Shown here one piece after another: positions 38,345-47,943 of a DNA stretch of 64,000 nucleotides; within the stretch, counting starts at the first letter, position 1; each line of letters opens with the position of its first letter. A model generated the notes under the pieces. That model was given only the letters and a program-made list of their open reading frames with translations, made no database searches and was not told the origin of the DNA. This DNA comes from Acinetobacter sp. ANC 3903 (GTDB lineage Bacteria > Pseudomonadota > Gammaproteobacteria > Pseudomonadales > Moraxellaceae): contig NZ_NEGA01000003.1 in NCBI RefSeq assembly GCF_002135315.1, forward strand, positions 124,001 through 188,000. The letters are read 5' to 3'. A program made the translations under genes and the position numbers.

Positions 38345-39430
38345 TTATGCCTTTTCTTGATTCGCTAAAATCGCTTGTTTCATCAATTCCACATCAAATT
38401 CTTTGGTAATTACGGCTTGCCCCAGTGCTTTCATCAGGACCAGACGCAACTGCCCATTCAGCACTTTTTTATCATGTGACATATAGGCAAGAAATTCTTG
38501 CAGTGGAATAGCTGGGCATTTTACGGGTAAATGAGCACGTTGAATGATTTTTTTTGTACGTTCTAGATCTTCAAGTGAAATCCAGCCCATACGTTGTGAC
38601 AAATCAGCCGCCATCACCATCCCCGTAGCAACAGCTTCTCCATGTAGCCAAACGCCATACCCCAAATAGGATTCGATTGCATGACCAAAAGTATGACCTA
38701 AATTCAGTAAGGCACGTTCGCCTTGTTCTTTTTCATCATTGGCGACAATGCGTGCTTTATGAGCGCAAGATTTATATACAGCTTCAGCGAGCAGTCCAGG
38801 ATCGCGCGCAACCAGCCCATCCATATTTTGTTCAAGCCAGACCAAGAAATCACGATCTCCCAGTAAGGCATATTTAATCACTTCTGCCAAACCCGCAGAT
38901 AACTCGCGGTCTGGCAAAGTCGAAAGCTGCGACATATCAGCCAGCACAACTTGAGGTTGCTGAAAAGCCCCAATCATGTTTTTACCGAGTGGATGATTGA
39001 TACCGGTTTTCCCGCCCACACTTGAATCGACTTGCGACAAAAGTGTCGTCGGCACCTGAATGAAATATACCCCACGCTGGAAACAAGCAGATGCAAAGCC
39101 CGCCATATCCCCAATAACTCCGCCACCCAAAGCCAATACTGTCGCATCCCGGTTAAAACCCGCTTCCAGCAAAGCATTAAAAATGAGATTTAAATGCTCA
39201 ATATTTTTATACTTTTCGCCATCAGGCAAAATACATGTCGCAACCGTTTTCCCCAGACCTTCAATCGCACTGAGGTAATGCTCTAGATATAAAGGGGCAA
39301 CCGTTGTATTGGTTACCACCATCACCTGCTTTCCGTGAATATAAGGCTCAAGTAATGATTGAGGATCTAAATCACTACCAATAAAGATAGGATAACGGCG
39401 ATCACCGAGTTCAACATGTAAAGTTTGCAT
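38345..39430 (-). CDS. aroB: 3-dehydroquinate synthase
   Basis: Second enzyme of the shikimate pathway, converting DAHP to 3-dehydroquinate with NAD and a divalent metal. 361 residues. Motifs: NAD region [14 protein letters not shown] and [27 protein letters not shown]; and metal-binding [12 protein letters not shown] and [11 protein letters not shown]. It follows aroK by 17 bases. The pilQ-aroK-aroB linkage is conserved in Gammaproteobacteria. Confidence 0.97.
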   Translation of the reverse strand: MQTLHVELGDRRYPIFIGSDLDPQSLLEPYIHGKQVMVVTNTTVAPLYLEHYLSAIEGLGKTVATCILPDGEKYKNIEHLNLIFNALLEAGFNRDATVLALGGGVIGDMAGFASACFQRGVYFIQVPTTLLSQVDSSVGGKTGINHPLGKNMIGAFQQPQVVLADMSQLSTLPDRELSAGLAEVIKYALLGDRDFLVWLEQNMDGLVARDPGLLAEAVYKSCAHKARIVANDEKEQGERALLNLGHTFGHAIESYLGYGVWLHGEAVATGMVMAADLSQRMGWISLEDLERTKKIIQRAHLPVKCPAIPLQEFLAYMSHDKKVLNGQLRLVLMKALGQAVITKEFDVELMKQAILANQEKA

Positions 39431-39447
39431 GAAATTAAAACCGTTAA

Positions 39448-39996
39448 TTAGACTAGCTTTGCTTCTTGAGAAACAATCATATGTAAGATTTTTTGCGCTA
39501 AATCACGAGCAGCGCCCTGATTTGTTTCGATAATATAATCTGCAACTTCACGATATAAGGGATCGCGAACAGCCAATAAATCACGTAACTTTTGTTCAGG
39601 ATTTTCAACTTGCAGTAAAGGACGGTTTTTATCCCGATAAGTGCGCTGTAATTGTATTTCGACAGGAGTATAAAGGTAAACCACAATTCCACGTTGTTTT
39701 AAGAATTCACGATTAGGTGACTGGGTCACTGCTCCACCACCAGTTGCAATAACCAACTGTGAACGAGCAGTGAGTTCATCAATCACCATTGTTTCACGGT
39801 TACGAAATCCCTTTTCACCTTCTTTTTCAAAGATCCAAGGAATTGTCGCACCTGTTTTACGCTCTATTTCCTGATCACTATCAAGAAACTCTCGTCCCAA
39901 CAGTTCCGCTAAATGACGACCAACCGTTGTTTTCCCAGCCCCCATTGGCCCTACCAAATAGACATTTGGCAGGGTTTCAAACTCATTGCTTGGCAA
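39448..39996 (-). CDS. aroK: Shikimate kinase
   Basis: Phosphorylates shikimate with ATP. The 182-residue product has the P-loop GPMGAGKT (16-23), the shikimate-site DSDQEIE near residue 40, ATGGGAV near 85 and the lid [11 protein letters not shown]. The frame starts with TTG at 39996, preceded by AGGTGA; no in-frame ATG precedes the P-loop, so TTG is the probable start. It follows pilQ by 36 bases. Confidence 0.95.
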   Translation of the reverse strand: MPSNEFETLPNVYLVGPMGAGKTTVGRHLAELLGREFLDSDQEIERKTGATIPWIFEKEGEKGFRNRETMVIDELTARSQLVIATGGGAVTQSPNREFLKQRGIVVYLYTPVEIQLQRTYRDKNRPLLQVENPEQKLRDLLAVRDPLYREVADYIIETNQGAARDLAQKILHMIVSQEAKLV

Positions 39997-40032
39997 GGAG
40001 TCACCTATTTATTTTGCTAAATTTAAAATATA

Positions 40033-42201
40033 TTAATGATTTCTTGAAACACTGTCATCAACAATTCGTGGTGTAACAAAAATCAGTAGTTCGCTCTTAT
40101 TATCCTTTTTTACATCTTTACGGAATAAGCGTCCCACATAAGGCAAGTCTCCCAAGAAAGGCACCTTAGTTTGAGTATTGGCTGTCTGCTGTTCAAAAAT
40201 ACCCCCCAAGACTACTGTTTCGCCATTTTCAACCAATACATTGGTGTTGATCTCATTTTTATTGATTGTATATTGACCGGTAGGTGTTGGATTCCCTACA
40301 GAGTCATTTTTGATTTGCAACAACATCTGGATTTTGCCATCTGGAGTAATGCTTGGCGTGACATCTAAACTCAAAGTTGCATCAACAAATGAAGTTGTGG
40401 AAACAGCATTTGCCCCCCCTCCTTGAGAAGATTGATAAGGAATTTGGGTACCCGATGCTACTTTTGCTGCTTGTTTGTCAGCAGTGAGTACTTTAGGAGT
40501 AGAAATAACTTCACCATAACCATCAGCTTGCAATGCAGAAAGTTCTAAATCCAGCATAAAATCAGACAAGCTAATCAAACCAAAAGCAATTCGGCTAGCT
40601 CCAGTCGATGTCACCCCTAAATCCACATTTAAGTTCTGTGGACGTTGAATGGTATATTTACCATCATCACTAGGAGTTTTTAAATTCCATAAGGTGGTGT
40701 CACTACCACCGACCAACAAATCATTATTTTGGGTAATCCCTTGCGAAAGAATTCCCCATTTCACTCCCATCTCTTTAGTAAAATCAGTTGTTGCACGAAC
40801 TATACGTGCTTCAACCATAACCTGTTTCACAGCCACATCCAGCAAATCCACCATTTTGCGAACTTTATCGATGTTTTGTGAAGTATCGTTAATAATCAAG
40901 GTATTTGTACGTGCATCAACCGAAATTGAACCACGTGGACTTAAGAGGGTTTCACCTGAATTATCATTTGATCTACCACCACTACTCCCACCACCCGAAT
41001 TATTCGACTGTTTAGTTTCAGTAATTAACTTTTCAATATCAGTGACTTTAGCGTAACTTAATTTTAAATATTCAGTTTGAATCGGCGCCAATTTTACACT
41101 TTGTGCTATAGCTTTAGCTTCTTCTTCTTCCGCCTTGATCAGTTCTGATACCGGTGCAATCCAGATCACGTTGCCATTACGGCGCTTATCCAGATTTTTG
41201 GTTTTTAAAATAATATCAAGAGCCTGATCCCAAGGTACATCTTTTAAACGCAGGGTAATATTGCCTTGAACGCTATCCGCAGTCACCATATTGATACCGG
41301 TGAAATCTGCCAATAATTGCAGTACACGACGTACTTCAATATCTTGGAAATCCAAAGAAATCTTTTTCCCTGTATAAGCATTCGCTGCTTTAGGTTTTAA
41401 TGGATTTTTATCTTCAGGACGTTTTAAGCTGATGGTTAGTTTATTATCAGTCTGATAAGCCATATATTCATAGCTACCAGAAGTCTGAATGGTAATCACG
41501 CCATTACTACCGTCATTTGTAGCATCAACCGTGGATACTGGAGTTGCAAAATCATTGACATTTAAACGACGTGCCAAGTGTGCAGGAACTTTGTTACCCA
41601 AAGTTCGTACTACTACTTTACTGCCTTGCTGTTGTACATCTACTGGAGTATTGCTCCCCAATAAATCGACTACGATTTGGCCTTCACCTTGACTGCCACG
41701 CTGGAAACCAATATTAGAAATGCCTTGCGCAGTTTTTTGAGCCACCACTTGCTGTGATGCAAATGTATTTCCAGCAGCAGAATTAATTTTTAATATAAAG
41801 GTATTGCCTTCAATACGTGTGGTAAAGGCACCTGCATCAGCCAAGTTCACAGTTAAACGTGAACGTTGCGCATCCGAACTCACATCGACCGAAGTTGCCT
41901 CTTTCGTTGCGACAGGTATGCTATTTTGTTGTAAATTTTGTTGTGCTTTATCAAAATCAAGAATCAAACGTGACGGCTGCTCAAGTTGATAAGCTTGAGG
42001 TTGTGGTGGTAAACCATTAAACATCACACGGATTTCTGTACCTTGACCTGCAATCTGCATCGGCACAATATTAGTAATACTGACTTGTGCATTTGCAACC
42101 TGCATGATCGCGATCGCAACAGCACCCATAGAAAATTGACGAAACAAATGGTTCATTGTATTGCCATCCCCAAATATAAAATCTTTAAAACTATTATTCA
42201 T
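40033..42201 (-). CDS. pilQ: Type IV pilus secretin PilQ (ComQ)
   Basis: Forms the outer-membrane channel for pilus extrusion and DNA entry. 722 residues. A signal sequence ends near VANAQ. Two AMIN-type domains follow (about 45-270), then an STN-like region (ISLDFQDIEVRRVLQLLADF), N domains with a Gly/Ser/Asn linker, and the secretin barrel with VMVEARIVRA and the C-terminal VPFLGDLPYVGRLFR. Two starts are possible: 42201 (SD AAGGAA) and 42156 (more typical signal peptide). A G7 run lies at codons 595-597 inside the secretin domain. Confidence 0.95.
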   Translation of the reverse strand: MNNSFKDFIFGDGNTMNHLFRQFSMGAVAIAIMQVANAQVSITNIVPMQIAGQGTEIRVMFNGLPPQPQAYQLEQPSRLILDFDKAQQNLQQNSIPVATKEATSVDVSSDAQRSRLTVNLADAGAFTTRIEGNTFILKINSAAGNTFASQQVVAQKTAQGISNIGFQRGSQGEGQIVVDLLGSNTPVDVQQQGSKVVVRTLGNKVPAHLARRLNVNDFATPVSTVDATNDGSNGVITIQTSGSYEYMAYQTDNKLTISLKRPEDKNPLKPKAANAYTGKKISLDFQDIEVRRVLQLLADFTGINMVTADSVQGNITLRLKDVPWDQALDIILKTKNLDKRRNGNVIWIAPVSELIKAEEEEAKAIAQSVKLAPIQTEYLKLSYAKVTDIEKLITETKQSNNSGGGSSGGRSNDNSGETLLSPRGSISVDARTNTLIINDTSQNIDKVRKMVDLLDVAVKQVMVEARIVRATTDFTKEMGVKWGILSQGITQNNDLLVGGSDTTLWNLKTPSDDGKYTIQRPQNLNVDLGVTSTGASRIAFGLISLSDFMLDLELSALQADGYGEVISTPKVLTADKQAAKVASGTQIPYQSSQGGGANAVSTTSFVDATLSLDVTPSITPDGKIQMLLQIKNDSVGNPTPTGQYTINKNEINTNVLVENGETVVLGGIFEQQTANTQTKVPFLGDLPYVGRLFRKDVKKDNKSELLIFVTPRIVDDSVSRNH
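40413..40419 (-). repeat. G7 homopolymer inside pilQ
   Basis: Seven C on the plus strand (GGG GGG G on the coding strand, residues 595-597) lie in the secretin domain, where a Gly-Gly-Gly-Ala sequence is encoded. A slip would truncate the channel-forming part. Confidence 0.85.
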
Positions 42202-42218
42202 TTTTATTCCTTTTAAAC

Positions 42219-42746
42219 TTAAGGCGCTGGTCCAAGTAATACTAGACTTCTTGGACGTTCCACGTATCCTTCTCGCCCATCTGGAATAATTTCCACGAGA
42301 TCAATTTGTGTAGGTGTAATATTGATCACACGACCATGATTCACACCCATATAACTGCCGCGCTGTATTCGTTCAATTTCACCATCTGGCGTCTGAATCA
42401 ATGCCAGTATCTGTCCAGACTGGCTACGCATACTTCCCTTCATATTTAACGATTCAATCGCATAACTTTCTAAAGGCTGCAGTTGACGTGACAAATTAGG
42501 ATAGACCCGCTTTCCTGACATAATTTTTAATTCAGCAGCCAGCGAACTCGGTAAAAAAGGACTCTTCAACTGGTGTGCCGCATAATCGAATGTCGGTACA
42601 GGAGGAAAAACCGGAGCGGGTTCAATCGGTAATGGGGGTTGATTACGGATATTGGCCATTTGTTCATTCACGGCATCAATACGCGAGTCACAGCCTACTA
42701 ACATTAAACCCAACATCAAGCTGAGAGAGATTTTTTGCATTTTCAT
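42219..42746 (-). CDS. pilP: Type IV pilus lipoprotein PilP (ComL)
   Basis: Inner-membrane lipoprotein linking PilNO to PilQ. 175 residues. The lipobox LVGC (Cys19) follows a signal peptide. A Pro-rich linker (PPLPIEPAPVFPPVP) leads to the beta-sandwich HR-like domain, with LESYAIESLNMKGSM, GRVINITPTQIDLVEI and GYVERPRSLVL. The pilO stop overlaps its ATG as TAATG. Confidence 0.94.
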   Translation of the reverse strand: MKMQKISLSLMLGLMLVGCDSRIDAVNEQMANIRNQPPLPIEPAPVFPPVPTFDYAAHQLKSPFLPSSLAAELKIMSGKRVYPNLSRQLQPLESYAIESLNMKGSMRSQSGQILALIQTPDGEIERIQRGSYMGVNHGRVINITPTQIDLVEIIPDGREGYVERPRSLVLLGPAP

Positions 42747-43498
42747 TACTTTGCCCCTCCAGTTGTAGCCGTTGAGTTAGCATCCGTAGCCTGAGTACCA
42801 GTAGCTGGAGTAGCCGTAGTCTGAGCATCCGTAACGCCAATATAACGATATGTTTTTGCTTTAACGCTATAATTCACTTGAGGAATGTCAGATTTTTTCT
42901 CTTTATTTTCCGATGCTGTAATCTCAAAGTCATGCAAAGTCACAATACGTGGTAATGCCGCAATCCCGCTAACAAAAGAACCAAAAGCGTGATAATCACC
43001 CGTAGCTTCAATCGCAATTGGCTGTTCAATAAAGAACTCTTGTTTTATTTCATTTTCTAAACGGATATTTTTGAATTTCAGACCAGAGTTTACACCAGTG
43101 ACGTTGATATCCTCGACCAGTCCAGGAATCTCGGTTTCTTTAGGCAGTTGCTCCAGCTGCTGATTAAAATTCGCTTCCATTTCCTGTAACTGCGCTTGCA
43201 ATAATTGCAGGTTACGAAGTTTGGAGTCTTTTTCACGAAACTCATTGAGCAGGTTTTGCTCTTGAGCAGCAGCATTGGAAATATCTTCCAATTTACTTTT
43301 AATTGTTAAAAAATAACCCAGAATCCCAATCGCCAGCACAATCGCAATCCAGCAGGTGATTTTGACGGATAACGGCCAACTACCATAATTATTTGGATCT
43401 AAAGTATTGAACTGCTGAAGAAACTTATCCAGCGTCATTTTCTTTTTACGCGCCACAGCTTCATTTGGATTTAATTCATCAAATTCATCGAGACTCAT
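42746..43498 (-). CDS. pilO: Type IV pilus alignment protein PilO
   Basis: Bitopic inner-membrane protein that pairs with PilN. 250 residues. A cytoplasmic N terminus has LDEFDELNPNEAV. One membrane helix lies at about 50-67, followed by a periplasmic coiled coil (about 70-115) and a ferredoxin-like domain with HAFGSFVSGIAALPRIVTLH. The C-terminal Thr/Ala tail is low complexity. ATGA overlap with pilN and TAATG with pilP. Confidence 0.94.
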   Translation of the reverse strand: MSLDEFDELNPNEAVARKKKMTLDKFLQQFNTLDPNNYGSWPLSVKITCWIAIVLAIGILGYFLTIKSKLEDISNAAAQEQNLLNEFREKDSKLRNLQLLQAQLQEMEANFNQQLEQLPKETEIPGLVEDINVTGVNSGLKFKNIRLENEIKQEFFIEQPIAIEATGDYHAFGSFVSGIAALPRIVTLHDFEITASENKEKKSDIPQVNYSVKAKTYRYIGVTDAQTTATPATGTQATDANSTATTGGAK

Positions 43499-44148
43499 TT
43501 CGCTGCCTCCACGGTTGAATTAGCTGTACTGGATGGTGCTTGTTGTTGTGCTTCTGGTGCAGCTGGTTGTGCGATTTCGTCTAAGTCAGCAGTCACCACA
43601 AATGAACCATAACCTTCTTCAACACGCGGAACGACTGAACTAGGCGCTTTATCTTTTTGCTCTTCAACTGCTAAAAAAGAATTCATAAAAGCGTTGCGAT
43701 ACCAAGCAGATGACTCCAAATTACGTAAAAACTCTGCCACGGTATTCGGGCTTTCCGCCTTCCCCTCGATAGTAAATTTATCGCCTGTACGCACAAATTT
43801 GGTAATGTACAAATTAGTTGGCGTTACTCGTACCAATTCGTCAATCAGACGTACTGCAATCGGACGTTGCCCTTGCAAGCCTTGAATCAGTTTCATACGC
43901 TCAATAATAGCATTGCGCTGTGCTTCCAAACCTTCCAGAGATTTTAATTGCACATCAAGATTTTGATTGGTGCTGGTAATGAGTTGATTGGCCTGTTCCT
44001 GGTCTCCAAGTTTATGATCATAATAAAACCATGATGATGTAACCGCCAAAGCGCCAATGAATGCAGCCCCAATACAAACTGCTATAAATTCTTTTTTTCG
44101 TTTCTCTCTCAGCTCATCACGCCAAGGGAGCAAGTTAATTCTTGCCAT
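43495..44148 (-). CDS. pilN: Type IV pilus assembly protein PilN
   Basis: 217 residues. The conserved cytoplasmic motif MARINLLPWRDELREKRKKE binds PilM. A single membrane helix (about 23-42), a coiled-coil region and a periplasmic domain with VRVTPTNLYITKFVRTGD follow. The tail is Ala/Gln/Ser-rich. Its ATG overlaps the pilM stop (TAATG). Confidence 0.95.
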   Translation of the reverse strand: MARINLLPWRDELREKRKKEFIAVCIGAAFIGALAVTSSWFYYDHKLGDQEQANQLITSTNQNLDVQLKSLEGLEAQRNAIIERMKLIQGLQGQRPIAVRLIDELVRVTPTNLYITKFVRTGDKFTIEGKAESPNTVAEFLRNLESSAWYRNAFMNSFLAVEEQKDKAPSSVVPRVEEGYGSFVVTADLDEIAQPAAPEAQQQAPSSTANSTVEAAK

Positions 44149-45209
44149 TAATCAAAACTCCTCAATGCCAGACCACATGCCACCATGAGCGAGGAAGCAT
44201 CATTCTCTATTTTTTTAATATCGATTTGTGGAGAAAACCCCATTTGCAAAAATGGGTTGGCAATCGTGACGCGATAACCCAGTTTTTGTTGTAGTAATTT
44301 CGCGAGTCCTGGAATATTAGCATTCCCCCCCCCCAATAAAATGTGGTCAATCTCATTAAACTGTGAAGACGAGAAGAAGAACTGCAGTGATCTTGCTGCC
44401 TGTTGAACTACAGCTTCCAAGAACGGCTCTAAGACTTCAACATCATAGTCATCGGGCAATGAACGGGTTTTCTTGGCACGGCCCGCTTCTTCAAAAGACA
44501 GACCATAGCGATTTTGAATTTCTTGAGTCAGCTGTTTACCGCCAAACACCTGCTCTCTGGTATAAATCACTTTATTATTTTGCATCACAGATAAGGTCGT
44601 CATGGTATGACCTATATCTAAAACACCAACCGTATTCACACCTATTGGTAAAGTATCGGAAAATACTTTATAGGCATTTTCTATCGCAAAACTTTCAACA
44701 TCGGCAATTTTTGGTGTCAGGTTAGCCAGTTCCAACACTTCAGCACGTGCTTCTACATTTTCAAGACGCGTTGCAACTAAAAGCACATTCACCCGATTCG
44801 GATTGGCTAAACGATCCGGCAATACTTCAAAATCCAGACTGGCTTCATCCAGAGGAAAGGGAATGTATTGCTCTGCATCCATACGGATCTGAACTTCACG
44901 TTCGTCATCCGTCATATCGGCATCCATTTCAATGGTTTTGGTAATCACCAATGAAGTTGGGATGGCAAGGGCTGCAGCTTTAGATTGCGTATTGGCAAGA
45001 TTAAGCGCTCGCTCTAGTGCATCTCCGACTGCTTCTGGATTTAAAATATTTTTTTCAACAACACTACCTTCAGGCAAAGGAACCAGTGCATAGCTCTCAA
45101 CCCAGTACCTGTTACCGCTCTTAACAGAAAGTTCTAACAATTTAACAGAAGTAGAACTAATATCTACTCCTACTAACCCCTTATTCGGCTTACGATATAA
45201 CCTGAGCAC
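44148..45209 (-). CDS. pilM: Type IV pilus assembly ATPase-like protein PilM
   Basis: Actin-like cytoplasmic protein that binds the PilN N terminus and links the alignment complex to the motor. 353 residues. Phosphate motif GLVGVDISSTSVKLLEL is at 11-27, the second phosphate motif VGVLDIGHTMTTLSV near 198, and the adenosine-motif region ILLGGGNANIPGL at 290-302. First gene of pilMNOPQ, divergent from the PBP1a gene 165 bases away. A G10 run encodes Leu292-Gly-Gly-Gly295, so the operon's first gene carries the longest homopolymer G/C run seen in the window. Confidence 0.95.
   Translation of the reverse strand: MLRLYRKPNKGLVGVDISSTSVKLLELSVKSGNRYWVESYALVPLPEGSVVEKNILNPEAVGDALERALNLANTQSKAAALAIPTSLVITKTIEMDADMTDDEREVQIRMDAEQYIPFPLDEASLDFEVLPDRLANPNRVNVLLVATRLENVEARAEVLELANLTPKIADVESFAIENAYKVFSDTLPIGVNTVGVLDIGHTMTTLSVMQNNKVIYTREQVFGGKQLTQEIQNRYGLSFEEAGRAKKTRSLPDDYDVEVLEPFLEAVVQQAARSLQFFFSSSQFNEIDHILLGGGNANIPGLAKLLQQKLGYRVTIANPFLQMGFSPQIDIKKIENDASSLMVACGLALRSFD
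44325..44334 (-). repeat. G10 homopolymer inside pilM
   Basis: Ten consecutive C on the plus strand, coding TTG GGG GGG GGG at residues 292-295. Three glycines that could use any Gly codon are all GGG. A one-base slip would frameshift the last 60 residues of PilM and could be polar on pilNOPQ through the overlapping starts. Confidence 0.93.
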
Positions 45210-45374
45210 AATATACTTCCTATTATTTTTTTATCCCCAATAAAAGTAACCTACTAATCAGTGCTGGTCTATAATTTTATACAGATACAATAACTCATCT
45301 AACAATCTGCATGTGTAAAGGCTATACTGACCGCTAATTAGTTTGCCATTAGCTCTTATTAAAACTTACTTGTT

Positions 45375-47903
45375 ATGAAAAAGCTATCACGTTCGGGCCA
45401 TGTTCATCCATTTTTTTTGATCATAATTATAGTTTTGGTCTCAATTCCGATGGGATTTTATGGCATGTATCTCTATATTGCCCCATCCTTACCCAAAATG
45501 ACCACCTTAAAAAAGGCGCCGTTATTAAAACCTTTACAAGTATATAGTGCTGATAATGAGCTTATTGCTGAGTATGGCGGGAAATTGTCTGTTCCTGTGG
45601 AATACAAACAGATTCCAAAACCCTTTATCTCGGCTTTCCTTGCTGCAGAGGATTCATCCTTCTTTGAACATAGCGGAATTAGCTTTAAAGGTTTAGGACG
45701 TGCATTGAGTGAAACCATCACCGGTTCCAACGTACAAACCGGCGGTTCTACCATCACCATGCAGGTGGCTAAAAATTATTATTTAACACCAGAACGCACG
45801 CTAAAACGCAAACTGACTGAAATTTTCTTAGCACGTAAAATTGAACAGAACCTGACCAAGGAAGAAATTCTCACCCTATATGTGAATAAAATTTTCTTGG
45901 GTAAAAATGCCTATGGCATTGCTGCAGCTGCAAAAATTTACTACAACAAAAACCTGGATCAGCTCAGTATTGCTCAAATGGCCATGATTGCAGGGCTGCC
46001 CAAAGCACCTTCAAAATACAATCCTGTGGTCAATCCTACCCGCGCCTTGGAACGTCGCAACTGGATTCTGGGACGTATGCTACAGCTGGGTTATATCAAT
46101 CAGACTCAGTATAAACAGGCCATTGCTGAACCCATTAACCTTGATATGCCTGAACGTGGCATCAATAATAAATTTCCCTATGTGGGCGAAATGGTACGTT
46201 CAGAATTAATGGAAAAGTTTGGTGAACAAGCAATTGATTCTGGATATAAAGTCTATACCACCATTAATAGTCAACGTCAGGCTTTCGCAGAACAATCGGT
46301 ACAAGAAGGTCTCGAAGCCTATGACCGTCGACATGGCTGGAGAGGTGCTGAAGCCCATGACAAACCCTTGAGCGAATTCATGGCGTATGCAAATACCTAT
46401 CCTGCCAAGGTGATTAAAGTCGATAAAAATGCTTTTGAAGCATTGATGCAAGATGGCTCTAACGTGACTGTACCTTGGTCAGGCATGTCTTGGGCTTCTC
46501 CTTACAGGAATGCCAACAGTGTAGGTCCTGCTCCACGCACAGCTTCCCAAATTGTTAAAGTAAACGATATTATTCGGTTACGCCCGAATGACAATAAATC
46601 CTCTTGGGCACTGGTACAAATTCCTAAAGCTCAAGGTCAGCTCATTGCATTGAACCCCAACAACGGCGCAATTGAAGCCATTGTCGGGGGATATAATTTT
46701 TACCAGTCCAAATTTAACCGTGCCTTACAAGGCTGGCGTCAACCAGGTTCCACCATCAAACCTTTTGTCTATGCATTGGCACTTGAGCGTGGCATGACAC
46801 CCTACAGTATGGTCAATGACAGTCCGATCACGATAGGAAAATGGTCACCGAAAAACTCGGATGGTCGTTATCTTGGCATGATTCCATTACGTCGCGCCTT
46901 GTATTTATCACGGAATACCGTGTCCGTTCGCCTGCTGCAAACGGTGGGTATTGAGCGCACCCGACAATTACTGATGGATTTCGGTTTGCATGAAAATCAG
47001 ATCCCGCGAAATTACACCATTGCCCTAGGTACACCACAAGTTCTTCCGATTCAAATGGCCACAGGTTATGCCACATTCGCCAATGGCGGTTACCGCATTC
47101 AGCCGCATTTTATTGACCGTATTGAAGATGCATATGGCAAAGTGATTTATCAAAGTAATCCGGACTATGCATGTATTTCCTGCATCAACCAAACTGATGA
47201 AGAAACTAACTCTGCAGAACCGGTAACCCCTGATGATGAAGTAATTGATGTCACCAATCAGACATTACCAGAAGAAAAAGAACTGGCCAAACTTGAACTT
47301 GATGAAACAAAAAGCCAGTACCGTCAGGCACAGCGTGTCTTAAAATCAAGCTCTGCATATGACATGGCCAATATTCTGCGTGATGTGATTCAGCATGGTA
47401 CCGGACGTGCCGCATTAAGAATTGGTCGCGATGATCTTGGCGGTAAAACCGGAACAACCAATGATGCCAAAGATGCCTGGTTTGCCGGTTTTAATGGCAA
47501 ACTGGTGACGGTTGCCTGGGTCGGTTTTGACCAGCCGACTACGTTGGGTCGCCTTGAGTATGGGGGTGTTGCCGCCTTGCCAATCTGGACCAACTTTATG
47601 GGCAATGCCTTAAAAGGCACACCGGCAGCCTGGGTGCATTTTGACAAAAACGCCAAAGCACCAACCAATCATAACCAGACGATTACTGTCGGTGAACCTG
47701 TTCAAACAGACCGTTCATCTCCACCTTTGGCTCGTCCATTGTATCGTCCAGCACCGGTTGCTCCAGCACGGGCACCGGAACGTGACTTTGAAGATCTTCC
47801 TGGAGAGAAAATCCTGGTTCCGGATAATACCAACCCGCCAGACATGCAAAAACAAAACCACAAACCGGATGCACTTGATCATCTGATTGATGTATTTGAA
47901 TAG
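45375..47903 (+). CDS. mrcA: Penicillin-binding protein 1A, bifunctional
   Basis: Polymerises and cross-links peptidoglycan. 842 residues. An N-terminal membrane anchor lies at about 13-35. The GT51 transglycosylase has catalytic Glu92 in AAEDSSFFEHSG and GGSTITMQVAKN. An OB-like insert follows. The transpeptidase has S459-T-I-K462 (QPGSTIKPF), SRNT and KTGTTND at 691. Divergent from pilM, an arrangement common in Gammaproteobacteria. The Pro-rich C-terminal tail is probably disordered. Confidence 0.97.
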   Translation: MKKLSRSGHVHPFFLIIIIVLVSIPMGFYGMYLYIAPSLPKMTTLKKAPLLKPLQVYSADNELIAEYGGKLSVPVEYKQIPKPFISAFLAAEDSSFFEHSGISFKGLGRALSETITGSNVQTGGSTITMQVAKNYYLTPERTLKRKLTEIFLARKIEQNLTKEEILTLYVNKIFLGKNAYGIAAAAKIYYNKNLDQLSIAQMAMIAGLPKAPSKYNPVVNPTRALERRNWILGRMLQLGYINQTQYKQAIAEPINLDMPERGINNKFPYVGEMVRSELMEKFGEQAIDSGYKVYTTINSQRQAFAEQSVQEGLEAYDRRHGWRGAEAHDKPLSEFMAYANTYPAKVIKVDKNAFEALMQDGSNVTVPWSGMSWASPYRNANSVGPAPRTASQIVKVNDIIRLRPNDNKSSWALVQIPKAQGQLIALNPNNGAIEAIVGGYNFYQSKFNRALQGWRQPGSTIKPFVYALALERGMTPYSMVNDSPITIGKWSPKNSDGRYLGMIPLRRALYLSRNTVSVRLLQTVGIERTRQLLMDFGLHENQIPRNYTIALGTPQVLPIQMATGYATFANGGYRIQPHFIDRIEDAYGKVIYQSNPDYACISCINQTDEETNSAEPVTPDDEVIDVTNQTLPEEKELAKLELDETKSQYRQAQRVLKSSSAYDMANILRDVIQHGTGRAALRIGRDDLGGKTGTTNDAKDAWFAGFNGKLVTVAWVGFDQPTTLGRLEYGGVAALPIWTNFMGNALKGTPAAWVHFDKNAKAPTNHNQTITVGEPVQTDRSSPPLARPLYRPAPVAPARAPERDFEDLPGEKILVPDNTNPPDMQKQNHKPDALDHLIDVFE

Positions 47904-47910
47904 CATGCTA

Positions 47911-47936
47911 AAAAGCCCTCGAATGAGGGCTTTTTT
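47911..47936. terminator. Bidirectional terminator between mrcA and rlmA
   Basis: A perfect 10-base inverted repeat, aaaagccctc / gagggctttt, has loop gaat and runs of A and T on the two sides. It serves the convergent genes mrcA and rlmA. Confidence 0.92.
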
Positions 47937-47943
47937 ATTGGGC

